A DNA stretch of 64,000 bases from an uncultured Gemmiger sp. (GTDB taxonomy: Bacteria > Bacillota > Clostridia > Oscillospirales > Ruminococcaceae). Location of the stretch: contig CAKSUQ010000004.1 in NCBI GenBank assembly GCA_934502625.1, positions 44,612-108,611 of the forward strand, read 5' to 3'. Under the pieces are notes generated by a model. The model searched no databases, was not told where the DNA came from, and saw nothing but the letters and a program-made list of their open reading frames with translations. Positions 43,132-51,196 of the stretch are shown here, piece after piece. A program made the position numbers and the translations under genes. The first letter of the stretch is position 1. Every line of letters starts with the position of its first letter.

Positions 43132-43545
43132 TTACATAAAGGGCGTGGTGTGCTCGCGCACACCGGCTTCGCCCCAGGCACCACGGCGGGAGCCGACAGC
43201 AGCGGACTTCTTGGTAACGCGGCGGATGCCATGGATCACAGCACCCTCGCCCACGACGGCGGCGACAGCGGCCGAGATGGCGGCGATGATCTCGCCGGGG
43301 ATGGAGCCGTTGTCAGCCTTGGCCACGGGGGCGGCGGGCTTGGCAGCGGGGGCAGCCTTCGCAGCCGGGGCAGCAGGTGCCTTCGGGGCGGCGGGCTTAT
43401 TCTTATTGTTGATGGCGTCGAAAATCTTGCCTTCCAGCGTGATGATGAGGCACAGGGCAACGAGCATTGCGAAAACCAGCGTGATACTGGTCAGGACAAC
43501 GGTACCGTCCCTGGCTTCCAAGGCAAGCAGAGCTAGGTTGGGCAT
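43132..43545 (-). CDS. OadG-family gamma subunit of a sodium-pumping decarboxylase
   Basis: The 137-residue protein has one membrane helix (residues 17-38, VVLTSITLVFAMLVALCLIITL), an Ala/Pro/Lys-rich linker (about 50-75, AAPKAPAAPAAKAAPAAKPA) and an amphipathic stretch IPGEIIAAISAAVAAVVGEGAVIHGIRRV. The tail RRGAWGEAGVREHTTPFM is typical of OadG-like proteins near such pumps. The linker resembles those of biotin carriers, but no biotin lysine motif is present. An AGGAGG site precedes ATG 43545. Confidence 0.85.
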   Translation of the reverse strand: MPNLALLALEARDGTVVLTSITLVFAMLVALCLIITLEGKIFDAINNKNKPAAPKAPAAPAAKAAPAAKPAAPVAKADNGSIPGEIIAAISAAVAAVVGEGAVIHGIRRVTKKSAAVGSRRGAWGEAGVREHTTPFM

Positions 43546-43756
43546 GGATGATCCTCCTTTAGATGGTGAAGCCTTAGAAAAAGGCTATTTGATGATATTA
43601 TAGCACAAAGAGAATTTTTTTGGTAGATTTTTTTACAAAAAAATGAATAAATTTGAGGGAATGTGTGAAAAGGCAGACTGCACAACTTTAAACAGCAGAT
43701 TCCCGCATTTTGCACAGCACTTTTTACAAAGATGAACAAAATGTGAACTTTCCCTC
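43546..43756. other. AT-rich spacer between oadG and the amt promoter
   Basis: An AT-rich stretch without an ORF. On minus, TATAAT at 43602-43597 is a candidate -10 for the oad genes with no clear -35. No repeat element is present, in contrast to most other gaps. Confidence 0.5.
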
Positions 43757-43785
43757 TTGACCTTACGCGCCGGACGTGGTAGCAT
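43757..43785 (+). promoter_or_regulatory. Promoter for the amt-glnK fusion gene
   Basis: TTGACC (43757-43762), 17-bp spacer, TAGCAT (43780-43785). The predicted RNA has a leader of about 100 bases. Confidence 0.55.
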
Positions 43786-43810
43786 GATGCCAAACGAAAG
43801 AACGGCAAAG

Positions 43811-43853
43811 GCGCCGGACAGAAGTTACTTCTGTCCGGCGCTTTTCTGTTTTC
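43811..43853 (+). terminator. Terminator-like hairpin in the amt leader (possible attenuator)
   Basis: A 14-bp perfect stem GCGCCGGACAGAAG with its complement, loop TTA, followed by TTTTCTGTTTTC. It lies between the promoter and the ATG at 43896, so it would stop transcription before the gene unless it is bypassed. Confidence 0.7.
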
Positions 43854-43895
43854 TCGGAATTTCTGTGCGAAAGTAAGAGAGAGGGGTTTTCCAAC

Positions 43896-45611
43896 ATGTA
43901 CAATTCCGCAGACGTTACATGGACACTGGTTGCAGCGTTCCTTGTGTTCTTCATGCAGGCAGGCTTTGCCTTGTGCGAGGCAGGCTTGACCCGCGCCAAA
44001 AACACCGGCAATATTCTGATGAAGAATATGATGGATTTTTGTATCGGCACACCCTGCTATTGGCTTGTCGGCTTCGGCATCATGTTCGCCGGTTCCGGTG
44101 CGCTGATCGGCGGGTTTGACCCGTTCATCCGCGGCAGCTACGATTTCGGCACGCTGCCGGTCTGGGTCTACGCGGTGTTCCAGACGGTGTTCTGCGCCAC
44201 CGCCGCCACCATCGTCTCCGGCTCGATGGCCGAGCGCACGAAGTTCAGCGCCTACTGCTGCTACTCCGCCGCCATCAGCCTGATCGTCTACCCCATCTCC
44301 GGCCACTGGATCTGGGGCGGCGGCTGGCTGGCGCAGCTCGGCTTCCATGACTTCGCAGGTTCCACGGCGGTCCACTTTGTCGGCGGCGTCACGGCCTGCC
44401 TCGGCGCGTGGATGCTCGGCCCCCGCATCGGCAAGTACAACAAGGCGGGCACCCCGCGCGCCATCCCCGGCCACAACCTGACCGCCATGGCGCTGGGCGT
44501 TTTCATCCTGTGGTTCTGCTGGTTCGGCTTCAACGGCGGCTCCACCGTCAGCATGACCGGCGATGATACGATGATCTCCGCAGGCCTTATCTGCTTCAAC
44601 ACCAACCTTGCCGCCGCGCTGGCTACCGTCGCTGCGCTGATCGTCAGCTGGGTGCGGTACGGCAAGCCCGATGTTTCCCTTACCTTTAACGGTGCGCTGG
44701 CCGGTCTGGTCGCCATCACCGCAGGCTGCGACGTCGTCGATCCGTTCGGCGCGGCCGTCATCGGCATCGTGGCCGGTGTCCTCTGCATCTTCTCGGTCGA
44801 GTTCTTTGACAAGATCGCCAAGATCGACGACCCGGTCGGTGCAGTCTCCGTCCACTGCGCCAACGGCTGCTGGGGCACCATCGCGGTCGGCCTGTTCGCC
44901 ACCGAGGGCGGCCTGTTCTACGGCGGCGGCTTTGCGAAGCTGGGCATCCAGCTGCTGGGCGTTGTCAGCGTGGCAGCGTGGGTGCTTGTTACGATGTTCA
45001 TCATCTTCTCGATCATCAAAAAGACGATTGGGCTTCGCGTCTCCGAGAAGGAGGAGCTGGACGGCCTCGACATCCACGAGCACGGCTTGACGAGCGCCTA
45101 CGCAGGCTTTGCCATCAGCGACCCGACCTATGCCGAGCTGGACGTGAACGAGAACACCGACCTCGGCGAGGACGACATCGAGAAGGCCAGCCCCGAAAAG
45201 ATCGCGGCGGCGGTCAAGGTCACGCAGGAGGCACCGCTGCCCGCCGGGCTGGATTCCGGCATGCACAAGGTTTCCATCATCGTGCAGCTTGCGAAGTTTG
45301 AGACGCTGAAGAAGGCGCTGAACGACATCGGCGTCACCGGCATGACCGTGACGCAGGTCATGGGCTGCGGCCTGCAGAAGGGCAGCGGCGAGAAGTACCG
45401 CGGCGCAGAGGTCGACGCAACGCTGCTGCCGAAGGTCAAGGTCGAGGTCGTCGTGAGCAAGATCCCGGTGGAGAAGGTCATCGACACCGCCACCAAGACG
45501 CTGTACACCGGCCACATCGGCGACGGCAAGATCTTTGTCTACAACGTGGCGAAGGTCGTGAAGGTCCGCACGGGCGAGCAGGATTACGCCGCCCTGCAGG
45601 ACGTGGAGTAA
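43896..45611 (+). CDS. Ammonium transporter fused to a P-II (GlnK) regulator domain
   Basis: The 571-residue protein joins an Amt channel (1-390, eleven helices, pore histidines in STAVHFVGG at about 159 and SVHCANG at about 320) to a linker of about 65 residues and a full P-II domain (456-568). The P-II part has HKVSIIVQLAKFETLKKALNDIGV, the T-loop GLQKGSGEKYRGAE with the Tyr that is modified in other GlnK proteins, and IGDGKIFVYNVAKVVKVRTGE. Normally GlnK is a separate gene that plugs Amt. Here the regulator is tethered at one per channel subunit. A promoter and a leader hairpin precede it. Confidence 0.94.
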   Translation: MYNSADVTWTLVAAFLVFFMQAGFALCEAGLTRAKNTGNILMKNMMDFCIGTPCYWLVGFGIMFAGSGALIGGFDPFIRGSYDFGTLPVWVYAVFQTVFCATAATIVSGSMAERTKFSAYCCYSAAISLIVYPISGHWIWGGGWLAQLGFHDFAGSTAVHFVGGVTACLGAWMLGPRIGKYNKAGTPRAIPGHNLTAMALGVFILWFCWFGFNGGSTVSMTGDDTMISAGLICFNTNLAAALATVAALIVSWVRYGKPDVSLTFNGALAGLVAITAGCDVVDPFGAAVIGIVAGVLCIFSVEFFDKIAKIDDPVGAVSVHCANGCWGTIAVGLFATEGGLFYGGGFAKLGIQLLGVVSVAAWVLVTMFIIFSIIKKTIGLRVSEKEELDGLDIHEHGLTSAYAGFAISDPTYAELDVNENTDLGEDDIEKASPEKIAAAVKVTQEAPLPAGLDSGMHKVSIIVQLAKFETLKKALNDIGVTGMTVTQVMGCGLQKGSGEKYRGAEVDATLLPKVKVEVVVSKIPVEKVIDTATKTLYTGHIGDGKIFVYNVAKVVKVRTGEQDYAALQDVE

Positions 45612-45650
45612 ACATCGCGCTATTATAATAAGGTATAAAGGTCAGTAAAT

Positions 45651-45697
45651 CAGCCCCCTTCCGGCGTGGGAACCGGAAGGGGGCTGGTTTTGTTTTT
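45651..45697 (+). terminator. Intrinsic terminator after amt-glnK
   Basis: CAGCCCCCTTCCGG paired with CCGGAAGGGGGCTG, followed by GTTTTGTTTTTTG. Confidence 0.88.
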
Positions 45698-45727
45698 TGT
45701 CTGAGATGGGTGGTAACGAGCAGACTG

Positions 45728-45756
45728 CAAAAGCCCCTCCGGCCATTGCCGGAGGC
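45728..45756 (-). terminator. Intrinsic terminator after the AraC-type gene
   Basis: On minus: CCTCCGGC-AATG-GCCGGAGG followed by GGCTTTTGC, 14 bases after the stop. Confidence 0.65.
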
Positions 45757-45769
45757 GAGAAATCTTCCC

Positions 45770-46633
45770 TTATTTTCCTCTCGCCGACTGGATATACTGC
45801 CTTGGCGTTTGGTTATACTCGGCGCGGAAGGCGCGGTAGAAGTTGGCGTAGTCACCGAAGCCGCAGTACTGGCAAACCTCATTTGGGGGGACGCCGCCCG
45901 CCAGAAGCTGCTTGGCGTTCAGCAGGCGTTTTTGCAAAATATAGCGATGCACCGTCGTACCCACCTGCGCATCGAACTTGCGCAGCAGGTGGTATTTACT
46001 GATGAAAAACTTCTCGGCCAGCTGGTCGAGGGTCAGCGCCTCGCTGTAATGCTCGTTGATATAGTGCAGCACCGCGTCGACGACCTGATCGCTGGTGCCG
46101 GTGGGGCGGGCGTCGCCGCGCTCGGCGGCGGCACGGTTCAGCCCGACCATCAGCTCCACAAGAGCGCTCTGCGCCAGAAGATCGTTGCCGTAGTCCTTGC
46201 TGGCCTTCAGCGCGCAGAGGCGGTCGACCGTCGTGCGCAGCGGCGCGCCGGTCGCGCCGGGCAGCCGCAGCAGGTTCGTGTGGCCGGGCACCGTTGTGTC
46301 AAAGCAGCGGGTCAGGCTGGTGCGCGGCGTCGACAGATTTTCCAGATACGGCCGCGCGATCCACAGCACGATGCGCTCGTACGCGTCGGCGTCGGTGGCA
46401 ATGCGCGCCTGATGCAGCTCCAGCGGGCTGCAGAGCATCCAGTCGCCGGGGCGCACGCGGTAGAGCTGGTTTTCGACGATGTATTCCACGCGGCCGCGCA
46501 GCAGAAGATAGACCTCGTAGAAGTCATGGTGGTGCAGCTCGACCTCGTTCATATAGGTCGAGCGGTAGCGGTAGACCTCATAATCCGACGCGATCATCGT
46601 CTGGCGCTTGGTGTAGGGGTTGTAGTTTGACAT
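45770..46633 (-). CDS. AraC-family transcriptional regulator
   Basis: The 287-residue protein has an N-terminal cupin sensor (about 25-110, HHHDFYEVYLLLRGRVEYIVENQLYRVRPGDWMLCSPLELHQ) and a C-terminal pair of AraC helix-turn-helices (about 185-283, LTLDQLAEKFFISKYHLLRKFDAQVGTTVHRYILQKRL and VCQYCGFGDYANFYRAFRAEYNQTPRQY). ATG 46633 has a GGGAG site; the longer open frame is repeat sequence. It is divergent from the uxuB-uxuA pair, so control of uronate use is likely but inferred. Confidence 0.92.
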   Translation of the reverse strand: MSNYNPYTKRQTMIASDYEVYRYRSTYMNEVELHHHDFYEVYLLLRGRVEYIVENQLYRVRPGDWMLCSPLELHQARIATDADAYERIVLWIARPYLENLSTPRTSLTRCFDTTVPGHTNLLRLPGATGAPLRTTVDRLCALKASKDYGNDLLAQSALVELMVGLNRAAAERGDARPTGTSDQVVDAVLHYINEHYSEALTLDQLAEKFFISKYHLLRKFDAQVGTTVHRYILQKRLLNAKQLLAGGVPPNEVCQYCGFGDYANFYRAFRAEYNQTPRQYIQSARGK

Positions 46634-46664
46634 AAAATGCTCCCACATAATAAAAGGGCTTTTT

Positions 46665-46885
46665 AGATAATAGATAAAAGATAATAGATAATAAAAATGG
46701 TGGATCGCGGCGCTGCGCACCGCTCGAAAAATTTCGTAGGGGCGCATTCCATATGCGCCCGGTGGGTCGTACCTGCGGCAGAACTGCACGGGCGGATATG
46801 GAATCCGCCCCTACGTTTTGTTTTTGCTCCTTTGGGAGCAAAAATTCCACATTTTTTATTATCTTTTATCTATTATCTTTTATCT
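46665..46885. repeat. 221-bp nested inverted-repeat element
   Basis: Outer 39-base inverted ends (46665-46703 and 46847-46885) match at 34 of 39 positions and are made of AGATAAT/AGATAAA 7-mers. Inside is a family B pair (46737-46814) with cores GCGCATTCCATATGCGC and GCGGATATGGAATCCGC. No ORF of its own. It fills most of the gap between the AraC gene and uxuB. Confidence 0.75.
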
Positions 46886-46947
46886 CCATAATTTATTTTG
46901 ATTTTACCGCAATTTTCGCAATTTTTCAAGCAATCAGCGTTATTTTC

Positions 46948-46983
46948 TTGCAAAAAATCGCGATGTATACTATAGACATCGCG
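46948..46983 (+). promoter_or_regulatory. uxuB promoter with overlapping palindromic operator
   Basis: TTGCAA (46948-46953), 17-bp spacer, TATAGA (46971-46976). An inverted repeat CGCGATGT-N9-ACATCGCG (46959-46983) covers the spacer and the -10, the position expected for a repressor site. Confidence 0.65.
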
Positions 46984-47031
46984 GGCGGTATAGCCGCCCA
47001 CCCCGGAAAGCAACAAAAGGAGCAAATCATT

Positions 47032-48648
47032 ATGCAGATGAATGCGTCTTCCATCGTCAACCAGAAAGCCGAGTGGGAAAAGCTGGGCGTCAAGCTGCCC
47101 GCCTTTGACCACGCCGCCATGACTGCCGCCACCAAGGAGCACCCCATCTGGGTCCACTTCGGTGCAGGCAACATCTTCCGCGGCTTCATCGCCGCGCTGC
47201 AGCAGCGCCTGCTGAACGAGGGTGCCGCTGACCGCGGCATCATCGCAGCCGACACCTTCGACTACGACATCATCGACAAGATCTACACCCCGTATGACAA
47301 CCTGACGATGAACGTCACCCTGAACCCGGACGGCACCACCAGCCGCGAGATCATCGGCTCTGTGGCCGAGGGCCTGCGCGCCAACTCTGCCGACGCGGAG
47401 ATGATGGCCCGCTTCAAGCAGATCTTCACCGATCCCAGCCTGCAGATGATCTCCTTCACCATCACCGAGAAGGGCTACGCCCTGTACCGTCCCGACGGCA
47501 GCCTGATGCCCGTCGTGCAGGCTGACATCGACGAGGGCCCCGCCCACGCCCGCCACGCCATGAGCATGGTCGCCGCCCTGCTGCTGGAGCGTTTCCAGAA
47601 CGGTGCCTATCCTCTGGCCGTCGTCAGCATGGACAACTGCTCCCACAACGGCGAGAAGCTGCAGGCCAGCGTCATGACCGTTGCCAAGGCATGGCTGGAG
47701 AAGGGCTTCGTCGGTCAGGACTTCATCGATTACCTGTCTGACGAGAGCAAGATCACCTTCCCCTGGTCCATGATCGACAAGATCACCCCGCGCCCCCACA
47801 AGATCGTCGAGGAGTCTCTGGAGAAGGACGGCATCGAGGGCATGACCCCCATCGTCACCTCCAAGAATACCTTCATTGCCGCGTTCGTCAACGCCGAGCG
47901 CCCGCAGTATCTGGTCGTCGAGGACAAGTTCCCCAACGGCCGCCCCGCGCTGGAGAAGGCCGGTGTCTACATGACCGACCGCGAGACCGTCAACAAGACC
48001 GAGCGCATGAAGGTCACCACCTGCCTGAACCCGCTGCACACCGCCATGAGCGTGTACGGCTGCATGCTGGGCTATGACCTGATCTGCGCCGAGATGAAGG
48101 ACGAGGACATCGTCGCCCTCATCAAGCGCCTGGGCTACGTCGAGGGCCTGCCCGTCGTCGTTGACCCGAAGATCCTTGACCCGAAGGCCTTCATCGACGA
48201 GGTCATCGAGCAGCGCCTGCCCAACCCCTTCATGCCCGACATGCCGCAGCGCATCGCTACCGACACGTCCCAGAAGGTCGGCATCCGCTTTGGCGAGACC
48301 ATCAAGAGCTACGTCGCCGAGGGCCGCGACCTGAACAGCCTGGTCAGCATTCCTCTGGCCATCGCCGGTTGGCTGCGTTACCTGCTGGCCATCGACGACA
48401 ACGGCAACGCCTTTGAGGTCAGTGCTGACCCGCTGAAGGACGAGCTGCAGGCCAAGCTCGCCGGCATCGAGTTCGGCAAGCCCGAGACCGTCACCGACCA
48501 GCTCGACGGCATCCTGTCCAATGCGTCCATCTTCGGCAGCGACCTGACCAAGACCGTCCTGGCCGACAAGATCAAGGCGTACTTCAAGGCCGAGATCGCC
48601 GGTGCCGGTGCCGTCCGCAAGACCCTGCACGAGGCCGTGAACGGCTAA
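47032..48648 (+). CDS. uxuB: Mannitol dehydrogenase-family oxidoreductase, probable fructuronate reductase
   Basis: The 538-residue long-chain polyol dehydrogenase has VHFGAGNIFRGFIAALQQRL (N-terminal NAD site, about 38-57), VVSMDNCSHNGEKL (about 200), FPWSMIDKITPRP (about 243) and a C-terminal domain with KVTTCLNPLHTAMSVYGCMLG. The mannonate dehydratase gene follows, so the likely reaction is fructuronate to mannonate in glucuronate breakdown. ATG 47032 follows AAAGGAG. A family A and a family B repeat separate it from uxuA. Codon use is strongly biased, suggesting high expression. Confidence 0.88.
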   Translation: MQMNASSIVNQKAEWEKLGVKLPAFDHAAMTAATKEHPIWVHFGAGNIFRGFIAALQQRLLNEGAADRGIIAADTFDYDIIDKIYTPYDNLTMNVTLNPDGTTSREIIGSVAEGLRANSADAEMMARFKQIFTDPSLQMISFTITEKGYALYRPDGSLMPVVQADIDEGPAHARHAMSMVAALLLERFQNGAYPLAVVSMDNCSHNGEKLQASVMTVAKAWLEKGFVGQDFIDYLSDESKITFPWSMIDKITPRPHKIVEESLEKDGIEGMTPIVTSKNTFIAAFVNAERPQYLVVEDKFPNGRPALEKAGVYMTDRETVNKTERMKVTTCLNPLHTAMSVYGCMLGYDLICAEMKDEDIVALIKRLGYVEGLPVVVDPKILDPKAFIDEVIEQRLPNPFMPDMPQRIATDTSQKVGIRFGETIKSYVAEGRDLNSLVSIPLAIAGWLRYLLAIDDNGNAFEVSADPLKDELQAKLAGIEFGKPETVTDQLDGILSNASIFGSDLTKTVLADKIKAYFKAEIAGAGAVRKTLHEAVNG

Positions 48649-48658
48649 GCTACTTAAA

Positions 48659-48857
48659 GCCTTCCCCTAAGGGGCTGCGCCCGCAGGCGCGTGTCGGAGC
48701 GCAACCGCCGTAGGCGGCTCTTAGCGCGGAGACTGAAGGTGGCCCCGCAGGGCCGGATGAGGGGTAAGTTTCCCGCAGCAACCCGTTACCGGGCAATAAA
48801 GGCAAACCCGCCCCTCATCAGTCATCTTCGATGACAGCTTCCCCCAAGGGGGAAGCC
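48659..48857. repeat. Family A structured repeat, copy 6 (with extra insert)
   Basis: The first hairpin is interrupted by about 60 bases (GCTGCGCCCGCAGGCGCG region). The normal series follows: GGCCC-CGCA-GGGCC, GGATGAGGGG, CCCTCATCA, GTCATC-TTC-GATGAC, CTTCCCCC/GGGGGAAG. Together with the next unit it fills the roughly 350-bp gap between uxuB and uxuA; no gene is seen. Confidence 0.75.
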
Positions 48858-48870
48858 TTTGCAGCTACGC

Positions 48871-48968
48871 TGTAGGGGCCGGGCATGCCCGGCCCGCCAC
48901 GTAAAATTTATAACCCGCTCACGGGTTCGCAACCGGAAACTCGAGGGCGAGGCATGCCTCGCCCCTAC
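48871..48968. repeat. Family B repeat pair
   Basis: GTAGGGGCCGGGCATGCCCG then GCCCGC at the left, GGGCGAGGCATGCCTCGCCC then CTAC at the right, just before the uxuA ribosome site. Confidence 0.75.
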
Positions 48969-49000
48969 GCAAACGACTATATAAACAAAAGGAGCACCAC

Positions 49001-50098
49001 ATGTCTATGAAAATGGGTTGGCGCTGGTATGGTGAGGGCAATGACCCCATCACCCTGAGCGACATTAAGCAGATCCCCGGTGTTGAGGAGATCGTCTGGG
49101 CCCTGCACAGCAAAATGCCCGGCGAGATCTGGGAGGAGGCCGAGATCAAGGAGGTCGTAGACCAGATCCATGCTGCCGGCTTCGACGCCACCGTCGTCGA
49201 GTCCGTCAACGTCCACGACGACATCAAGATCGGCCTGCCGACGCGCGACAAGTACATCGAGAACTACAAGCAGTGCATCCGCAACCTGTCCAAGTTCGGC
49301 GTCAAGACCATCTGCTACAACTTCATGCCCATCTTTGACTGGACCCGCACCGACCTGTTCCACCCCGTCGGCGACGGCTCCACCGCCCTGTTCTATCAGA
49401 AGGACCTGATCAAGGACGACTACAAGGGCATGGCAAACTACATTCTCGAATTTACCGAGAAGTACAACATGACCTTCCCCGGCTGGGAGCCGGAGCGCAT
49501 GGCGAAGCTGGACGAGCTGTTCAAGGCTTACGCCCCCGTCACCAAGGAGAAGCTGTGGGATAACCTGAAGTACTTCCTCGAAGCCATCATGCCCACCTGC
49601 CGCGAGTGCGACATCAAAATGGCGATCCATCAGGACGATCCCCCGTGGGACATCTTCGGCCTGCCCCGCCTGCTGGTTGACGCCGAGAGCATCGACCGCT
49701 TCCTTACGATGGTCGACGATCCGTACAACTGCCTGACCTTGTGCTCCGGCAGCATGAACGCCAACCCCAACAACAACGTGGCCGCCATTGTGCGCAAGCA
49801 TTGCGACCGCATCCCCTTCGCCCATGTGCGCAACATCCACCACTTCGAGAACGGCGATTTCTCTGAGGCTGCCCACCGCGATTGCTGCGGCGAGACCGGC
49901 ATCATCGAGATCCTGCGCGCCTACCACGACTGCGGCTTCGACGGCTGCATCCGTCCCGACCACGGCCGTCAGCTGTGGGAGGAAGGCCCCGGCAACTGCC
50001 GCCCCGGCTACGGCAAGTACGACCGCGCCCTCGGCGTGCAGTACATGCTCGGCGTCTGGGATCTGCTGGATCGCCTCGACGAAGAGAAGAACAAGTAA
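49001..50098 (+). CDS. uxuA: Mannonate dehydratase
   Basis: The 365-residue TIM-barrel enzyme converts D-mannonate to 2-keto-3-deoxygluconate. It shows MGWRWYGEGNDPITLSDIKQIPGV at the start, KTICYNFMPIFDWTRTDL (about 107), IKMAIHQDDPPWDIFGLPRL (about 206), GSMNANPNNNV, FAHVRNIHHF and the late CIRPDHGRQLWEE metal site. Ribosome site AAAGGAG. It follows uxuB in the same direction and ends at a strong terminator, so it completes a two-gene uronate unit. Confidence 0.95.
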   Translation: MSMKMGWRWYGEGNDPITLSDIKQIPGVEEIVWALHSKMPGEIWEEAEIKEVVDQIHAAGFDATVVESVNVHDDIKIGLPTRDKYIENYKQCIRNLSKFGVKTICYNFMPIFDWTRTDLFHPVGDGSTALFYQKDLIKDDYKGMANYILEFTEKYNMTFPGWEPERMAKLDELFKAYAPVTKEKLWDNLKYFLEAIMPTCRECDIKMAIHQDDPPWDIFGLPRLLVDAESIDRFLTMVDDPYNCLTLCSGSMNANPNNNVAAIVRKHCDRIPFAHVRNIHHFENGDFSEAAHRDCCGETGIIEILRAYHDCGFDGCIRPDHGRQLWEEGPGNCRPGYGKYDRALGVQYMLGVWDLLDRLDEEKNK

Positions 50099-50115
50099 TT
50101 TGATCTCTGCATAAC

Positions 50116-50150
50116 AAAATCCCCACCGCCCTAGGGCGGTGGGGATTTTT
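50116..50150. terminator. Bidirectional terminator between uxuA and the polysaccharide operon
   Basis: AAAATCCCCACCGCCC-TA-GGGCGGTGGGGATTTT, a 16-bp perfect stem between convergent genes. Confidence 0.92.
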
Positions 50151-50158
50151 GCGTTGTA

Positions 50159-51196
50159 TCAAATCTTCACAAACACTGCACAAATCACCAGCGGAATACC
50201 GCAGGCCACAAATCCGCGCAGGTCGCGCCAGCGGCGGGTTCGCAGCAGGTACAGCCCGCCCCACAGCGCCAGCTCGACCGGGACGGTCATATACAGCGAC
50301 GCCGCGATCAGGCTGCAGGCGCAGCACACCAGAAACAGCACCCGCCACAGCGCGCGGTGCTTGGCCTGATCGGTGCAGTCCTCGATCTCGAACAGCAGCC
50401 AGAGCACCAGCGGCGACACGATGTTGAAGGCCAGCGCCTTGCCCGACCAGATGTCGACGACCTGCCACCACTCGTTCGTCGCGCCGCCGACCGTCTCGGC
50501 CGCCGCGATCATGAACAGCTGCAGATACAAGAACGCCAGCAGTGCCTTGGTGCGGTTTTCCCGGAAAATATGCCGCACGATGAGCCAGCCCGCGTAGCAG
50601 GCCAGCGGCAGTTCGAACAGCGGCAGGATCGTGCGGTAGACGATGGCCGGGTGCAGCCCGGTCAGCACCGCGAGCATCGAGCTGTAGATCGGCCAGCCCG
50701 CCACCGTGTACTTTTTGTCGTAGAACGCGTCCTGCAGCAGCCCCATGTTAGGGTTGTGCCGGTTGACGAGGTCGCTGTACCAGCTGGCAACGGCGTTGGC
50801 GCAGTAGGTCTCGTCGTCCCAGTTGCCGTAGTAGGTGTTCAGCACAGTGTTCAGCGTCAGGGCGACGACGACCGCCGCCCCCAGCGCGAAGAGCAGCCAC
50901 TCGATGCGGGTCAGCTTGGGCAGCTTATACCCGCCGCGCCAGACCTCGTGCCCGTGCCGGGCATAGCCCCAGACGGCCAGCGCCGCACAGAGCACGCACC
51001 ACAGCAGCGTCATCAGCCGTAGGCTGCCCGCTGTGACGTGGAATACAAGTTGGAACACCTCAAAAACTGCCAGACTGGCGCAGTACCCGCCCAGCAGGAC
51101 GAGCCGCCGATCCCTGCCCGGCACCAGCAGGCAGCCCAGCCCGCCGGGGATGAGCAGCAGCACGAGCAGCAAGCTCGCGATCACACGCAGGATCAT
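50159..51196 (-). CDS. Polytopic membrane protein of the polysaccharide cluster (DUF6077-like, N-terminal-half type)
   Basis: The 345-residue protein has about eight to nine helices. A loop after the third or fourth helix carries NTYYGNWDDETYCANAVASWYSDLVNRHNP and another has GWPIYSSMLAVLTGLHPAIVYRTILPLFELPL; these resemble integral membrane glycosyltransferase-like or DUF6077 proteins. I do not recognise a defined function. It is the last gene of the operon and overlaps the gene before it by four bases. That neighbour looks like the missing C-terminal half of the same family. Confidence 0.7.
   Translation of the reverse strand: MILRVIASLLLVLLLIPGGLGCLLVPGRDRRLVLLGGYCASLAVFEVFQLVFHVTAGSLRLMTLLWCVLCAALAVWGYARHGHEVWRGGYKLPKLTRIEWLLFALGAAVVVALTLNTVLNTYYGNWDDETYCANAVASWYSDLVNRHNPNMGLLQDAFYDKKYTVAGWPIYSSMLAVLTGLHPAIVYRTILPLFELPLACYAGWLIVRHIFRENRTKALLAFLYLQLFMIAAAETVGGATNEWWQVVDIWSGKALAFNIVSPLVLWLLFEIEDCTDQAKHRALWRVLFLVCCACSLIAASLYMTVPVELALWGGLYLLRTRRWRDLRGFVACGIPLVICAVFVKI

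Noticed and set aside
46578..46850. Small open frames between the AraC gene and uxuB
   Set aside because: They consist of translated repeat units (family B and the AT-rich ends) and appear only because the repeats lack stops.
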